Counted from the first letter of the stretch, positions 1-10,402 are shown. The stretch: 39,167 nt of DNA from Candidatus Zixiibacteriota bacterium (GCA_021159005.1 JAGGSN010000029.1:1-39167); one strand, 5' to 3'. The notes: generated from the letters alone by a model not told the origin. Translations and numbers: made by a program.

Positions 1-441
1 CCATACAATAGCACCAAGGGGATGCCTATCCAGCCAGCCGGCGCAACGGGTGTGAAGGGCACGGTGGAAATCGAGCCTGAATATGTCGAGGGCTTGCAGG
101 ATGTCGAGGAATTTTCTCATATAATATTGCTTTATCATTTCCACTTATCGAAAGGCTATTCCCTGAAAGTAACGCCGTTTTTAGACCACGACCTGCATGG
201 CGTATTTGCTACCAGAGCGCCCAAACGACCCAACTCTATCGGGCTGTCTATTGTAAAGCTCATAGATATCGAGGACAATATCCTTCATGTTGAGGATGTC
301 GATATTATAGATGGCACGCCGCTGCTTGATATTAAACCTTATGTGCCTGTTTTCGATTATAGAAAAACAGAAAAAGTCGGCTGGCTTACCGAGGTTATGC
401 TAAAGTCAATGACTGCTAAAGCGGACGAGAGGTTTGAATAA
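1..441 (+). CDS. trmO: TrmO/TsaA-family tRNA methyltransferase, 5'-truncated
   Basis: The reading frame is open from base 1 and ends with TAA at 439-441. The residues before the first internal Met (PYNSTKG, then MPIQP) match the conserved N-terminal SPY...GMPIQP segment of the family, so the true start lies upstream of the window and the Met at 22 is internal. The hallmark FATRAPKRPNSIGLS follows about 60 residues later. TrmO uses S-adenosylmethionine to N6-methylate the t6A37 base of certain tRNAs, improving decoding next to the anticodon. The family assignment is secure. The exact substrate is inferred, because some TsaA-fold proteins act on other molecules. A Nudix gene follows after 48 bp on the same strand. 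Confidence 0.85.
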   Translation, partial: PYNSTKGMPIQPAGATGVKGTVEIEPEYVEGLQDVEEFSHIILLYHFHLSKGYSLKVTPFLDHDLHGVFATRAPKRPNSIGLSIVKLIDIEDNILHVEDVDIIDGTPLLDIKPYVPVFDYRKTEKVGWLTEVMLKSMTAKADERFE

Positions 442-489
442 TTCAATATTAATAGGAATAATCCTCATTATATCATAAAAGGAAAAAAT

Positions 490-927
490 ATGTCAAAACG
501 AATCAGACCCGTAGCTATATGCGTTATCCGCTATAATAATAAGATTTTAGTATTCGAGGGAGAAGACCCCGTTAAAGGTGAAACTTTCTACAGACCTCTG
601 GGGGGAAGCGTCGAGTTTGGCGAATACAGCCATCAAGCGGTTGCCCGTGAATTCCTCGAGGAGATTAACGCTGAAATCACCGACATAAAACTATTGGATA
701 CCTTAGAGAACATATTCAACTACCGCGGCGAACAACTGCATGAGATAATATTTGTCTATGAGGGCAAGCTTGCTGATAATTCGATATATGAAAAGGAATC
801 ATTTACAGGTTATGAAGACGATGGCTCATCGTTTAAAACGCTCTGGATGCCTTTGGATTATTTTGTAAATAAAAAAGCGCCATTATATCCGACTGGCTTA
901 CTGGAGCTATTGCTGAAAACAGTTTAG
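490..927 (+). CDS. Nudix hydrolase
   Basis: This 145-residue protein is a single Nudix domain. The Nudix box is visible at about residues 38-60: a Gly, five residues later a Glu (GSVEFGE), then REFLEEINA, with Asn in place of the usual Gly near the end. The RE..EE residues coordinate the divalent metal that hydrolyses a nucleoside diphosphate linked to another group. The substrate cannot be told from the sequence. Relatives of this size clean up oxidised or unusual nucleotides, or act on nucleotide sugars or diphosphates. A purine-rich ribosome-binding site (AAAGGA) lies about 8 bases before the ATG. It may share a transcript with the trmO-like gene upstream. Confidence 0.85.
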   Translation: MSKRIRPVAICVIRYNNKILVFEGEDPVKGETFYRPLGGSVEFGEYSHQAVAREFLEEINAEITDIKLLDTLENIFNYRGEQLHEIIFVYEGKLADNSIYEKESFTGYEDDGSSFKTLWMPLDYFVNKKAPLYPTGLLELLLKTV

Positions 928-1228
928 TAAGGCAGGGCCGGAGTTTTCCCGCCAACAGCGGGCAGGCTTGATTCCTGCCTATGTTATTTATGTGGCTGGT
1001 GTACGTCCTCGCGCAGTATGTGGCTGGTGTACGTCCTCGTGCGCCGGCATTGTTGACAAAGTCCGCCCCATTTAATAGTCGGGGCTTTCCAGCCTTGATT
1101 ATTTACATGGCGTTGAAATAAATTGCAATACTATTTTTTGTCAACAACCTGGCAGATTTGGAAAGACTTGCCTATTAATCTTTATGTGTGATATAGAATC
1201 TTGAAAGAAGCTCCTTGAAATTAAAGTA
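928..1228. repeat. Intergenic repeat cluster with direct repeat and 106-bp inverted-repeat element
   Basis: There is no gene here. A 23-bp sequence is repeated exactly at 989-1011 and 1017-1039 (core GGCTGGTGTACGTCCTCG). Directly after it, 1046-1151 is bounded by inverted ends: TTGTTGACAAA at 1050-1060 and TTTGTCAACAACCTG at 1137-1151. The same ends recur at 21370-21520 and 22546-22696. A small inverted repeat (GGCAGG/CCTGCC) lies at about 961-979. The region looks like accumulated non-autonomous repeat elements. Confidence 0.6.
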
Positions 1229-1257
1229 TTGCTATTTTTTACCGAATTTTTTACAAT
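1229..1257 (+). promoter_or_regulatory. Candidate sigma-70-type promoter for the lipoprotein gene
   Basis: TTGCTA at 1229-1234 and TACAAT at 1252-1257 are separated by 17 bp. This would start transcription near 1264, about 54 bases before the ATG at 1318. The same TACAAT -10 form appears before the genes at 10472 and 22843, which supports the call. It rests on motif match only. Confidence 0.45.
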
Positions 1258-1317
1258 AATATAATGAGTTCTGAATAATAAGTAAAAACATAAAGTATCA
1301 AACAAAGTGAGGTTGTT

Positions 1318-2580
1318 ATGAAAATCAAAAAGTGGCTGGTACTGCTTGCGGGCGTTCTTTTAGTGCTTAATTTTGCCTGCAGCAGCGATGATGATGAAAC
1401 GCTGGATCCAAGGTATCCAACCGAGAGAAACTCGGTTAGCGGTGTAACGGATAGTCTTGGCGAAGTCCAATTGAATTTGACTACGCATGTCGTATCGGTT
1501 GCTGTAGCTGATACTGCTGATGATGGCTTAAGCGATATTAATGTTACTGCCTATCTGTTTGAAGATTATCTGTTTGTGTTTGCCAGCGATACAAACAGTG
1601 AATACTATCCGAATTTTACGTTTATGCCGTACGAGCTTATGCAAGCTAAGCCGAGCGGAACGTTTTTCCCGCGTCCGGCTGTGGTTCAATCGCCTCAGGA
1701 GTCTCAGTCTGTTGAGGTCGAAGTCAATTTGATTCTGTATCCGGTTGAACAGGATTTTTATCCGTTTGAAGCTGATCCTCAATACATTGATTTGATTTTC
1801 TCTGATGGTTGGCTTACTCTTCATTCTGCTCAGGGCTTGTTAAGCGATGTTTACCAACTAGCCGATACAAGCGCTTTGGATGGCGGCATGTTAATTTATC
1901 TTGCCGATGATGTAGCTGATTCTACCGAGTCGGATGTGCAAACCGCAGTTGTGACAATGGATATGATATCGAATTATAATGAATTTGCCAGCTTGATGGG
2001 CTGGGCGTTCAATATTACCGGTACGGATAGTTTGACCTATAATTATATTTCCTATGGCAGTCTTATATTGCCGGTAATATATATAGATGGTATTACTATC
2101 AGCCGGGGAGATTTCTGGGCTCAGTTTACTCTTACTTGGGGGGAAAACCCTCGTGATATTGATTCGCACCTTTGGACTCCTGAAATTGAAAGCCGCTCTT
2201 ATCATGTCTACTACGCAAGCAGAGGAGATACAAATTCGGCTCCGTATGCAGACCTTGATTATGACGATGTAACCAGCTACGGACCTGAACATATGACTAT
2301 CCACCAGGCTTTCCCGGGAACATATACCTATGCCGTGTACCATTATGCGGGAACCGGCACTATTGCCACCTCAGAAGCGCAGGTACATATTTTTGAACCT
2401 GATGGAGATGTTAGAATTATGTCGGTACCTGCTGGCGATACTCTGGTAGGGGATCATTGGTGGTGGCGCGTTTGCGAAATCGATGGAACAACAGGAGCCA
2501 TAACGGTTATCGACTCGCTGACAGCGGGTTCGCCTTTACTATCTTCTGCTATGCCGGAAAAACTTCCAGAAAATAAATAG
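1318..2580 (+). CDS. Predicted lipoprotein of unknown function with YfaP-like C-terminal domain
   Basis: This 420-residue protein begins with a lipoprotein signal peptide (MKIKKWLVLL...LNFACSS). Cys21 is the predicted lipidation site and is followed by an Asp-rich stretch. The mature region is rich in beta-strand-like sequence and has no recognised catalytic motif. Near residues 270-285, TLTWGENPRDIDSHLW resembles the conserved segment of YfaP/DUF2135-type or carboxypeptidase-regulatory-like domains of surface proteins. The C-terminal half is the part most likely to be a conserved domain. A GAGGT ribosome-binding site precedes the ATG and a terminator follows, so it is probably monocistronic. 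It is likely anchored in the outer membrane or periplasm, but its role is unknown. Confidence 0.7.
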   Translation: MKIKKWLVLLAGVLLVLNFACSSDDDETLDPRYPTERNSVSGVTDSLGEVQLNLTTHVVSVAVADTADDGLSDINVTAYLFEDYLFVFASDTNSEYYPNFTFMPYELMQAKPSGTFFPRPAVVQSPQESQSVEVEVNLILYPVEQDFYPFEADPQYIDLIFSDGWLTLHSAQGLLSDVYQLADTSALDGGMLIYLADDVADSTESDVQTAVVTMDMISNYNEFASLMGWAFNITGTDSLTYNYISYGSLILPVIYIDGITISRGDFWAQFTLTWGENPRDIDSHLWTPEIESRSYHVYYASRGDTNSAPYADLDYDDVTSYGPEHMTIHQAFPGTYTYAVYHYAGTGTIATSEAQVHIFEPDGDVRIMSVPAGDTLVGDHWWWRVCEIDGTTGAITVIDSLTAGSPLLSSAMPEKLPENK

Positions 2581-2606
2581 CGAATCAAATAAAAAGATAT
2601 TTTCTA

Positions 2607-2645
2607 AAGCTCCGGAGATAGTAATTTCCGGAGCTTCTTTATTTT
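2607..2645 (+). terminator. Intrinsic terminator after the lipoprotein gene
   Basis: A perfect 10-bp stem (AAGCTCCGGA at 2607-2616 with TCCGGAGCTT at 2627-2636) has a 10-base loop and a T-rich tail (CTTTATTTT). It lies 27 bp after the stop codon. Confidence 0.85.
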
Positions 2646-2685
2646 CATGGCAGGCGCATGTCCTCGTACACCGGTGTTGTTTCGT

Positions 2686-2710
2686 GCTGTCGGAATTTAC
2701 TTCCGACAGC
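2686..2710. repeat. Short palindromic repeat (GTCGGAA type)
   Basis: GCTGTCGGAA at 2686-2695 pairs perfectly with TTCCGACAGC at 2701-2710 across a 5-base loop, with no T-run after it. A sister hairpin with the same arms (TGTCGGAA/TTCCGACA) lies at about 10273-10293, so this is a dispersed repeat. It is not an obvious terminator. Confidence 0.6.
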
Positions 2711-2813
2711 TCGGGCAAAAAAACCGCCTATGGTGTATGTTATTATAATAGAATCTATGAATAATCCAGGCTATGAGGAAAGCTATATTGTGAAAAATAT
2801 CTCAAAATAATGC

Positions 2814-2842
2814 TTGACTGAATATTGATTATTATTTATCTA
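2814..2842 (+). promoter_or_regulatory. Candidate promoter of the ATP synthase operon
   Basis: TTGACT at 2814-2819 is followed after 17 bp by TATCTA at 2837-2842, a weak -10 match. Transcription would begin near 2849. This falls after the ATG at 2842 and before the ATG at 2866, which favours the second as the start of atpZ. Motif-based only. Confidence 0.35.
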
Positions 2843-2865
2843 TGGCAAGTTTGAATGGCGGATGT

Positions 2866-3090
2866 ATGGATAAAGAAAAATATACGGCATACCGCCAATT
2901 AGCTTTAGCTACAACTATCCCGGTAATATTAGTGGTAGCGCCGTTAATAGGCTACTATGCTGGAGTATGGGTTGATGGCAAGTTAGGCACAAGCAAGATT
3001 TTTATGGCTGTCGGCTTAGGGTTGGGAATCGCAGCCGCAGCGAAAGAAATATACAATCTAATAAAGAAAAGCGCTGGGAATAATAAATGA
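2866..3090 (+). CDS. atpZ: AtpZ/AtpI-family ATP synthase accessory protein
   Basis: A small membrane protein of 74 residues with two hydrophobic helices (about residues 12-33 and 43-60). The central Gly-rich turn (GYYAGVWVDGKLGTS) is typical of the AtpZ group found at the head of F-type ATPase operons. An ATG at 2842 in the same frame would add eight residues. I prefer 2866 because a GGCGG motif lies just before it, nothing resembling a ribosome-binding site precedes 2842, and the candidate -10 box overlaps 2842. Family members are implicated in c-ring assembly or Mg2+ handling. The stop overlaps the start of the next gene (ATGA), indicating translational coupling. Confidence 0.75.
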   Translation: MDKEKYTAYRQLALATTIPVILVVAPLIGYYAGVWVDGKLGTSKIFMAVGLGLGIAAAAKEIYNLIKKSAGNNK

Positions 3091-3473
3091 ATCTCGAATT
3101 GATTAATCGCATTATAAAAACTTCCGTTATCCTATCTGCTTTTCTTTTTCCGTTTTTATCTGTTTATGTAAGCACAGCGTTTGCAGTCGCCTACTTTTTA
3201 GGATGCCTTTGGGCTTGCCTGAATCTTTTCTCTATCAAATTCCTTATCGTACAGATTATTACGCCAAATCCCAGAAGCAAACTTTTTATCGTTTTGTTTA
3301 TATTGTTAAAATTTCCCCTGATTTATTTTTTGGGATATTTACTTGTTGTCTGGAGCTATACGCCGATATATGGCCTGCTCATCGGCTTCTCATCATTATT
3401 AGCGGTAACGGTTTTAAAAGCTGTGAGCCGGTCTATGCTTCAGAGTAAAAAAATACAGGTGAAAGCATTATGA
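3087..3473 (+). CDS. atpI: ATP synthase subunit I-like membrane protein
   Basis: A 128-residue hydrophobic protein with about four membrane segments (roughly residues 11-30, 31-50, 65-88 and 92-112) and a basic C-terminal tail. Its place between atpZ and atpB, and its length, match the AtpI family, which helps assemble the c-ring. The sequence itself is poorly conserved in this family, so position is the main evidence. It overlaps atpZ and atpB by four bases each (ATGA at both junctions). Confidence 0.75.
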   Translation: MNLELINRIIKTSVILSAFLFPFLSVYVSTAFAVAYFLGCLWACLNLFSIKFLIVQIITPNPRSKLFIVLFILLKFPLIYFLGYLLVVWSYTPIYGLLIGFSSLLAVTVLKAVSRSMLQSKKIQVKAL

Positions 3474-4414
3474 TAGAAAAAACATTGATTTATCTGAATA
3501 CCGCAGTTGTAAGAACTGCCGAGCATGCTAATGAGGCGGCCGAACATGCGGCGGATACTGCTTATACAATTGCCGGTCATGCCGCCGATACTCTTCATGT
3601 TGTCGCTGGTCATGCCGCAGAGGCAGCAGCGCATGGTGGGCATGGAGGTCAGCCCGAATTACCAAACTGGCTTGAACTTGCGAATATTTTATTTCCGGGT
3701 TCTATTACTGATTTTCTTATGCAATGGCATGTTCCGATATTTTCGTTATTCGCAACTTTGTTTTTATCATTTTTCTGCATAATAGCTTATAGAAAGAGAA
3801 CGCTTATTCCGGGCAAACTGCAGAACTTTATCGAATATGTAGTTGAATCTCTATCAAATATGGTTATCGGCATTATAGGCGAATCAGGCAGAAGATATAT
3901 CCCGTTTTTGGGGACTTTATTTATTTATATTTTCGCCATGAACATACTTGGCTTGTTTCCCGGCATGTTTTCATCCACTTCGAAGCTGAATACGACTCTG
4001 GCGCTGGCGATTTGCGTGTTTCTTTTCGTTCAGTTCGAGGGAATACGAGTTCAGGGATTTTTTGGCTATTTTTATCATTTCATGGGTTCACCCAAATCGG
4101 TTGTGGAATGGTGTCTCGTGCCGCTGAATTTCCCGATTCATATAATAGGCGAGCTGGCTAAGCCAATCTCGCTGTCTTTGCGTCTTTTCGGCAATATTTC
4201 CGGCGAGGATATGCTGTTAGCGATTTTCGTTGGCTTGGGCATTGCTATTACGATGGCGTTAAACGCTCCAGCCTGGGTACCGGGATTGCCGCTGCAATTG
4301 CCATTTATCTTTTTAGCGCTGCTGACAAGTTTTGTGCAGGCGCTGGTGTTTACATTATTGTCAACAATTTATTTTTCACTCATGACTACTCATGAGGAGG
4401 AAGAACATCATTAA
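3470..4414 (+). CDS. atpB: ATP synthase F0 subunit a
   Basis: At 314 residues this is longer than most subunit a proteins because of an N-terminal extension of about 60 residues. The extension is rich in Ala and His, with His at 19, 26, 37, 43, 48, 55 and 58. The core has the expected multi-span membrane pattern and the conserved segment [14 protein letters not shown], in which Arg238 is the essential arginine facing the c-ring. The C-terminus is [22 protein letters not shown], as usual, ending in a short EEEEHH tail. Subunit a forms the two proton half-channels. The His-rich extension should precede the first membrane span and could face the periplasm. Its function is unknown. Confidence 0.95.
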   Translation: MIEKTLIYLNTAVVRTAEHANEAAEHAADTAYTIAGHAADTLHVVAGHAAEAAAHGGHGGQPELPNWLELANILFPGSITDFLMQWHVPIFSLFATLFLSFFCIIAYRKRTLIPGKLQNFIEYVVESLSNMVIGIIGESGRRYIPFLGTLFIYIFAMNILGLFPGMFSSTSKLNTTLALAICVFLFVQFEGIRVQGFFGYFYHFMGSPKSVVEWCLVPLNFPIHIIGELAKPISLSLRLFGNISGEDMLLAIFVGLGIAITMALNAPAWVPGLPLQLPFIFLALLTSFVQALVFTLLSTIYFSLMTTHEEEEHH

Positions 4415-4446
4415 TAATTTTAATAAAATCAATAAAAGGAGGAACT

Positions 4447-4656
4447 GTGGGCGCTGAATTATTATTGCCTTTAACAGTTGCTATTGCCGCTGTAGGTTCA
4501 GGTTTAGGACTTGGTAAAGCAGTCGGTTCTGCTATGGATGCTATGGGTCGTCAGCCGGAGGCTGCGGGCAAGATTCAAACAGGAATGATTATTGGTGCGG
4601 CTTTTATCGAGGCTTTGACTATTTACGCTTTGGTAGCGGTCATCCTTCTGAAATAA
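4447..4656 (+). CDS. atpE: ATP synthase F0 subunit c
   Basis: A 69-residue hairpin protein with two membrane helices. It has the glycine motif GSGLGLG at 17-23, the polar loop RQPE at 35-38, and the ion-carrying Glu55 in helix 2 ([11 protein letters not shown]). The residues after Glu55 are Ala-Leu, not the Ser-Thr found in sodium-binding rings, so proton coupling is likely. The start is GTG at 4447, with AGGAGG ending four bases upstream. No nearer ATG would keep the first helix. Confidence 0.95.
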   Translation: MGAELLLPLTVAIAAVGSGLGLGKAVGSAMDAMGRQPEAAGKIQTGMIIGAAFIEALTIYALVAVILLK

Positions 4657-4703
4657 ATTAAGATTTATCCGGAAATATTGATAGTATTTCCGCGGGAGGA
4701 TAT

Positions 4704-5210
4704 ATGGGAGAAATCTTAAGTTCGCTCGGTATCAAAGGTGCTGAGCTTCTTACTCAGATAATTGGTTTTCTAATTGCCTGGTGGATATTATGGAAATTCG
4801 CCTGGAAGCCGCTTAGCGGTATGCTTGAACAGCGGCGTGAAAAAATCAAATCAGATCTGGAATCGGCCGAGCAAACCAAACAGCAGGCGGCTGATGAACT
4901 CGCTGAGTATCAATCTAAGCTCAAAGACATTGACGCTGAAGCTCGAATTAAAATCCAGGAATCAATCGCTGAGGGCAATAAGGTTGCCGCTGAAATCAGA
5001 GAAGAAGCCCGAAACGAATCCAAAGAGATTATCAGCAAAGCCCGCGAGGAATTATCTCGCGATATTGCCAAAGCTAAGATTGAACTTCGCGATGATATGG
5101 TAAAAATGGCAGTTTACGCCACTGAAAAGATGATTTCAGAGAAGCTTGATGACGATAAGCATCGCCAAATGTTTAACGGCTTTATGGATGAGGTGGAGAG
5201 TATCAAATGA
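4704..5210 (+). CDS. atpF: ATP synthase F0 subunit b
   Basis: 168 residues: one N-terminal membrane helix (about residues 12-32, with WWILWKFAWKPL), then a long charged helix rich in Glu, Lys and Ala that forms the peripheral stalk dimer. The length is typical. A GGGAGGA ribosome-binding site precedes the ATG. The end overlaps atpH by four bases (ATGA), so translation of the two stalk subunits is coupled. Confidence 0.95.
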   Translation: MGEILSSLGIKGAELLTQIIGFLIAWWILWKFAWKPLSGMLEQRREKIKSDLESAEQTKQQAADELAEYQSKLKDIDAEARIKIQESIAEGNKVAAEIREEARNESKEIISKAREELSRDIAKAKIELRDDMVKMAVYATEKMISEKLDDDKHRQMFNGFMDEVESIK

Positions 5211-5755
5211 AAGAAACGCGGGTAGCGCGAAGATACGCTCTGGCTTTATTTAAAACTTCCTTAGATGGCGGTAATCTTGATATTGTTGCTTCCGATATTC
5301 AACAAATTCGCTCTTTAACTGCTAAGGACAAGAATTTTTTGAACTTCCTTGAAGCTCCTCAGATTACTACCGAACACAAAATTAAAGTATTGCGTGAAAC
5401 CTTTACAACCAGGCTTGCGCAGCGTCTTCTTTTATTCTTAGAACTCCTCTTAAAAAAACATCGAACAAACCTATTGCCTGTTATTGCCGATGAATTCGAA
5501 AAACTCATGGAAGAACATCTGGGGCTGATAAAGGCGAAGGTGTTTACCGCTACGTACTTAAGCGATGATTTAAAGGATAGGCTGGTAGAAAAACTGGAAG
5601 CGTATTCCGGTAAAAAAATCGAAATTATCCACAAAATTGATGAATCGATTATTGGCGGAATTATCGTATTCCTTCATAATCAAGTTATTGATAGATCAAT
5701 AAAACATCAAATTGATGTTTTGAAGCAAAACCTTTTAAAAGTTAAGGTTTATTAA
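5207..5755 (+). CDS. atpH: ATP synthase F1 subunit delta
   Basis: 182 residues, typical for the OSCP/delta family. The N-terminus (RRYALALFKTS) matches the conserved opening helix. The C-terminal part contains the IIGGIIVFLHNQVIDRS-like segment, close to the family signature (GGxxixxxdxviDgSi). It links the peripheral stalk to the top of the alpha3-beta3 head. It overlaps atpF and is 12 bp from atpA. Confidence 0.95.
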   Translation: MKETRVARRYALALFKTSLDGGNLDIVASDIQQIRSLTAKDKNFLNFLEAPQITTEHKIKVLRETFTTRLAQRLLLFLELLLKKHRTNLLPVIADEFEKLMEEHLGLIKAKVFTATYLSDDLKDRLVEKLEAYSGKKIEIIHKIDESIIGGIIVFLHNQVIDRSIKHQIDVLKQNLLKVKVY

Positions 5756-5767
5756 TAGAGGTGCGTT

Positions 5768-7282
5768 ATGGCTTTCCGACCTGAAGAAGTTAGCTCAATA
5801 TTACAAAAAGAGATTGAGAAATACCAAACAAAAATCGAGATGGAATCGGTCGGCACTATCCTTCAGGTTGGGGATGGTATTGCCCGTATCTGGGGTCTTG
5901 ATGATGTGATGATGTCCGAGCTTATAAAGTTTCCCGGCGACATCCTCGGCCTAGTCTTAAACCTTGAGGAAGACTCGGTATCGGCCGCTATTTTTGGCCC
6001 CGATACGAATATCAAGGAAGGCGACACTGTCAGACGTACTGGGGCGGTAGCCCGCGTGCCCGTTGGCGATGCTCTTGTTGGCAGGGTTGTTACACCGCTT
6101 GGCCAACCAATCGACGGCAAGGGACCGATTGTTACCGATGACTACAGGCCGCTCGAGTTTCTTGCTCCAAACGTGGTAGACCGTCAACCGGTAAAAGAAC
6201 CGGTGCAAACCGGACTAAAATCGATTGACTCAATGATTCCGTTAGGCCGCGGCCAGCGCGAACTTATCATAGGCGACCGTCAAACAGGCAAAACGGCTCT
6301 GGCTATCGACACAATTATTAACCAGCGCGATTCTGATATCTACTGTTTCTATGTTGCTATCGGACAAAAATCCTCGACCGTTGCAAAAGTTGTTAAGATA
6401 TTAGAGGATTACGGGGCTATGGAATATACAACCGTTATTTGCGCCTCAGCCACCGACCCGGCGCCGATGCAGTACGTCGCTCCGTTTGCCGGCTGCGCTA
6501 TGGGCGAACATCTGATGTTTAATGGCAAACATGCTTTATGTATATACGATGATTTATCCAAACATGCTCAGGCATATCGCCAGTTGTCGCTTTTGGTTCG
6601 CCGTCCTCCGGGACGCGAGGCTTATCCGGGCGATGTGTTCTATCTGCATTCGCGTTTGCTGGAAAGAGCGGCCAAGCTCAATAATGAAAAAGGCGGCGGT
6701 TCGCTGACAGCTCTGCCTGTTATCGAGACTCAAGCCGGCGACGTGTCTGCATATATTCCAACAAATGTGATTTCAATTACTGACGGCCAGATATTCTTGG
6801 AATCAGAGCTTTTCTATGCCGGTTTACGGCCTGCTATTAATGTAGGTATATCCGTCTCGCGTGTTGGCGGCAATGCCCAGACTAAAGCTTATAGGAAAGT
6901 TGCCGGTTCGCTTCGTTTAGACTTGGCTCAATATCGTGAATTGGCGGCTTTTGCCCAATTCGGTTCCGACCTCGATGAAGCTACTATCAAACAACTGACG
7001 CGCGGTAAAGTATCCGAGGAAATTCTAAAGCAAGGTCAGTATCTGCCCGTATCGATGGAAAAACAGGTGATGATTCTATGGATGGTAGCTAATGCCTACG
7101 TTGATGATGTTCCAATCGATAAGATCAATCAGTTTGAGGAAGAATATCACGCTTTCATGGAAAAAGAATTTCCCGATGTGGGCCATCAGATTAAAAACAA
7201 GAAAGACCTTGACGACGGGATAATTGCCAAACTTAAAGAAAGTGCGGAGAAATTCAAAAACGAGTTTAAGACAAAGCTTTAG
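5768..7282 (+). CDS. atpA: ATP synthase F1 subunit alpha
   Basis: 504 residues, full length. It has the N-terminal beta-barrel, the P-loop GDRQTGKT at 169-176, and the [14 protein letters not shown] signature shared by alpha subunits. The C-terminal helical domain is intact. Alpha binds non-catalytic nucleotide and forms the head with beta. A GAGGTG ribosome-binding site lies just before the ATG. It is the central gene of the operon and shows no anomalies. Confidence 0.98.
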   Translation: MAFRPEEVSSILQKEIEKYQTKIEMESVGTILQVGDGIARIWGLDDVMMSELIKFPGDILGLVLNLEEDSVSAAIFGPDTNIKEGDTVRRTGAVARVPVGDALVGRVVTPLGQPIDGKGPIVTDDYRPLEFLAPNVVDRQPVKEPVQTGLKSIDSMIPLGRGQRELIIGDRQTGKTALAIDTIINQRDSDIYCFYVAIGQKSSTVAKVVKILEDYGAMEYTTVICASATDPAPMQYVAPFAGCAMGEHLMFNGKHALCIYDDLSKHAQAYRQLSLLVRRPPGREAYPGDVFYLHSRLLERAAKLNNEKGGGSLTALPVIETQAGDVSAYIPTNVISITDGQIFLESELFYAGLRPAINVGISVSRVGGNAQTKAYRKVAGSLRLDLAQYRELAAFAQFGSDLDEATIKQLTRGKVSEEILKQGQYLPVSMEKQVMILWMVANAYVDDVPIDKINQFEEEYHAFMEKEFPDVGHQIKNKKDLDDGIIAKLKESAEKFKNEFKTKL

Positions 7283-7334
7283 GCGATGCTTGTAATGTTA
7301 TAAACATCAAGCTATTAAATAGGGATAACGAGTT

Positions 7335-8192
7335 TTGGCATCACTTCGAGATATTAAAAGACGAATAGTATCTGTTGAATCTACTCAGCAGATAACCAAA
7401 GCGATGGAGATGGTTGCCGCCGCCAAGCTTCGGCGAGCGCAAATGCGGGTGGAATCTTCCAGACCTTACGGCCGTAAGATGCAGCAGATGCTTGAATCAT
7501 TAGCCGGTGCGGCTTCAGGTCTAAATCATCCGCTTTTTGAGGAACGCAAGATTGCTTCAACATTGTTAGTAGTTATTGCCGCCGACCGCGGGTTGTGCGG
7601 GTCATACAACTCAAATATAATGCGCGCGGCAATGCAGTACCTTAAAGAATCTCCTAAAGACTCAATAAAATTGGGTCTTGTCGGCAAAAAAAGCTGCGAT
7701 TTCTTTAAGAAAAAACCATTTCCAATCGCATTTACGATACCCCAAACCGGCGGTAAAGCAGATATGACAATGGTCCGCAGTCTGGCGAATGATATAACGG
7801 GAAGTTTTGAAAACGGTGATGTTGATGAGGTACGCTTGCTCTATACTCAATTTATCTCGATGACCAAGCACAAGTTGACTGTTGATAAATTTTTGCCAAT
7901 CGAGAAACCCGCAGGTTCGGATGAAACCGTACAAACTAATTATATTTTTGAACCATCGGCTGAAGAGATATTCACCAGCTTGGTTCCAAGATATTGCGTA
8001 ACTAAAATCTTAACTGCTTTGCTTGAATCATTTGCTTCCGAATTCGGTTCGAGAATGATTTCAATGAGCAATGCCTCTAAAAATGCCAAGGAAATGATAG
8101 AGCACCTCACACTTGTACGCAACAAGGCGCGGCAGGCTTCGATAACCTCCGAGCTTCTTGATATTGTTGGCGGTGCTGAGGCTTTGAAATAA
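7335..8192 (+). CDS. atpG: ATP synthase F1 subunit gamma
   Basis: 285 residues. The opening ASLRDIKRRI...TQQITKAMEMVAAAKLRRAQ is the conserved N-terminal helix of the rotor. The C-terminus (SRMISMSNASKNAKEMI, then NKARQASIT.EL..IVGGAEAL) is the matching conserved helix. The initiation codon is TTG at 7335, nine bases after AGGGA, and no ATG nearby would preserve the family N-terminus. Gamma is the central shaft turning inside the head. Confidence 0.97.
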   Translation: MASLRDIKRRIVSVESTQQITKAMEMVAAAKLRRAQMRVESSRPYGRKMQQMLESLAGAASGLNHPLFEERKIASTLLVVIAADRGLCGSYNSNIMRAAMQYLKESPKDSIKLGLVGKKSCDFFKKKPFPIAFTIPQTGGKADMTMVRSLANDITGSFENGDVDEVRLLYTQFISMTKHKLTVDKFLPIEKPAGSDETVQTNYIFEPSAEEIFTSLVPRYCVTKILTALLESFASEFGSRMISMSNASKNAKEMIEHLTLVRNKARQASITSELLDIVGGAEALK

Positions 8193-8247
8193 TAAATAGA
8201 TTGTTTTGTGATTGAATGATGGATAATGTAAAATATCCCAGGTTTAG

Positions 8248-9690
<1,443 letters not shown>

Positions 9691-10089
9691 ATGTTCAAAC
9701 TAACAGCAGTAACACCTGAAAAAGTTGTTTTCGAGCAGGATGCGGCATCAATTATCGCGCCCGGCTCGGAGGGTTATCTCGGCATATTATCAAATCATGC
9801 GCCGCTGATTACGCCATTAATGCCAGGCAGACTTCAGATAAAAGATGCTGATAACAAGGAATCGGAGATGTTTATCTCCGGTGGATTTCTTGAGGTATCG
9901 AACAATGTGGCAACGATTTTAGCGGATGCAATCGAAAATCCCGAAGATATCGATATCGATAGAGCTAAAGCCGCTGAAAAAAGAGCAAGGGAAAGGCTTA
10001 CTCACAGAGCCGAATCTGATATAGACACAGCCCGCGCGGAAGTTGCTCTTAAAAGAGCGCTTTGGCGTCAAAAAATGTATCATTTCTAA
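9691..10089 (+). CDS. atpC: ATP synthase F1 subunit epsilon
   Basis: 132 residues. The N-terminal beta-sandwich carries the usual GSEGYLGILSNHAPLITPL segment. The C-terminal pair of helices (DIDRAKAAEKRARERL) is the inhibitory, regulatory part. It begins immediately after the atpD stop with no gap and is the last gene of the operon, 26 bp before the terminator. Confidence 0.96.
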   Translation: MFKLTAVTPEKVVFEQDAASIIAPGSEGYLGILSNHAPLITPLMPGRLQIKDADNKESEMFISGGFLEVSNNVATILADAIENPEDIDIDRAKAAEKRARERLTHRAESDIDTARAEVALKRALWRQKMYHF

Positions 10090-10115
10090 TTGCTGATTAA
10101 AATAGATTGTAAATT

Positions 10116-10150
10116 AATGACCCGTTATTATTCATAGCGGGTTATTTTTA
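10116..10150 (+). terminator. Intrinsic terminator of the ATP synthase operon
   Basis: AATGACCCG at 10116-10124 pairs with CGGGTTATT at 10138-10146 (nine pairs, one of them G-U). The tail is TTATTTTTA. The position 26 bp after atpC fits the end of the operon. Confidence 0.75.
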
Positions 10151-10402
10151 TATCCTATATTTTGCAATTGGTTTTTCAACAAAAAGTCTATTTTAATATA
10201 CTTCAGCGCGTAGGGGCGTATTGCATGCGTCCTTTTAGCTGTGCAGACATAAGTTTTTCTTATGCCTGCAATTGTCGGAAGCAACTTCCGACAACACTTA
10301 GCGGACGTCCTCATATGTCAAATGGGAATAATAATTCCATATGGGTAGTGTACGTCCGCGTAAACCAACTTGAATAAATCACGATATTCCCCCCAATTTC
10401 CC
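10151..10402. repeat. Intergenic region with dispersed palindromic repeats
   Basis: No gene is supported. CGCGTAGGGGCGTATTGCA at 10207-10225 is one copy of a repeat found at least ten times in the window. TGTCGGAAGCAACTTCCGACA at about 10273-10293 is a near-perfect hairpin that also occurs at 2686-2710. Diverged ACGTCCTC and ACGTCCGCG motifs lie at about 10305 and 10350. Short open frames across this stretch are translations of repeat DNA. Confidence 0.6.

Noticed and set aside
4447-4656. Sodium-dependent ATP synthase
   Set aside because: Glu55 of subunit c is followed by Ala-Leu and not the Ser-Thr pair of sodium-binding rings, so proton coupling is more likely.
10162-10377. Frames on both strands between atpC and the first cyclophilin
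   Set aside because: They are made of dispersed palindromes. The real features there are a terminator and a promoter.
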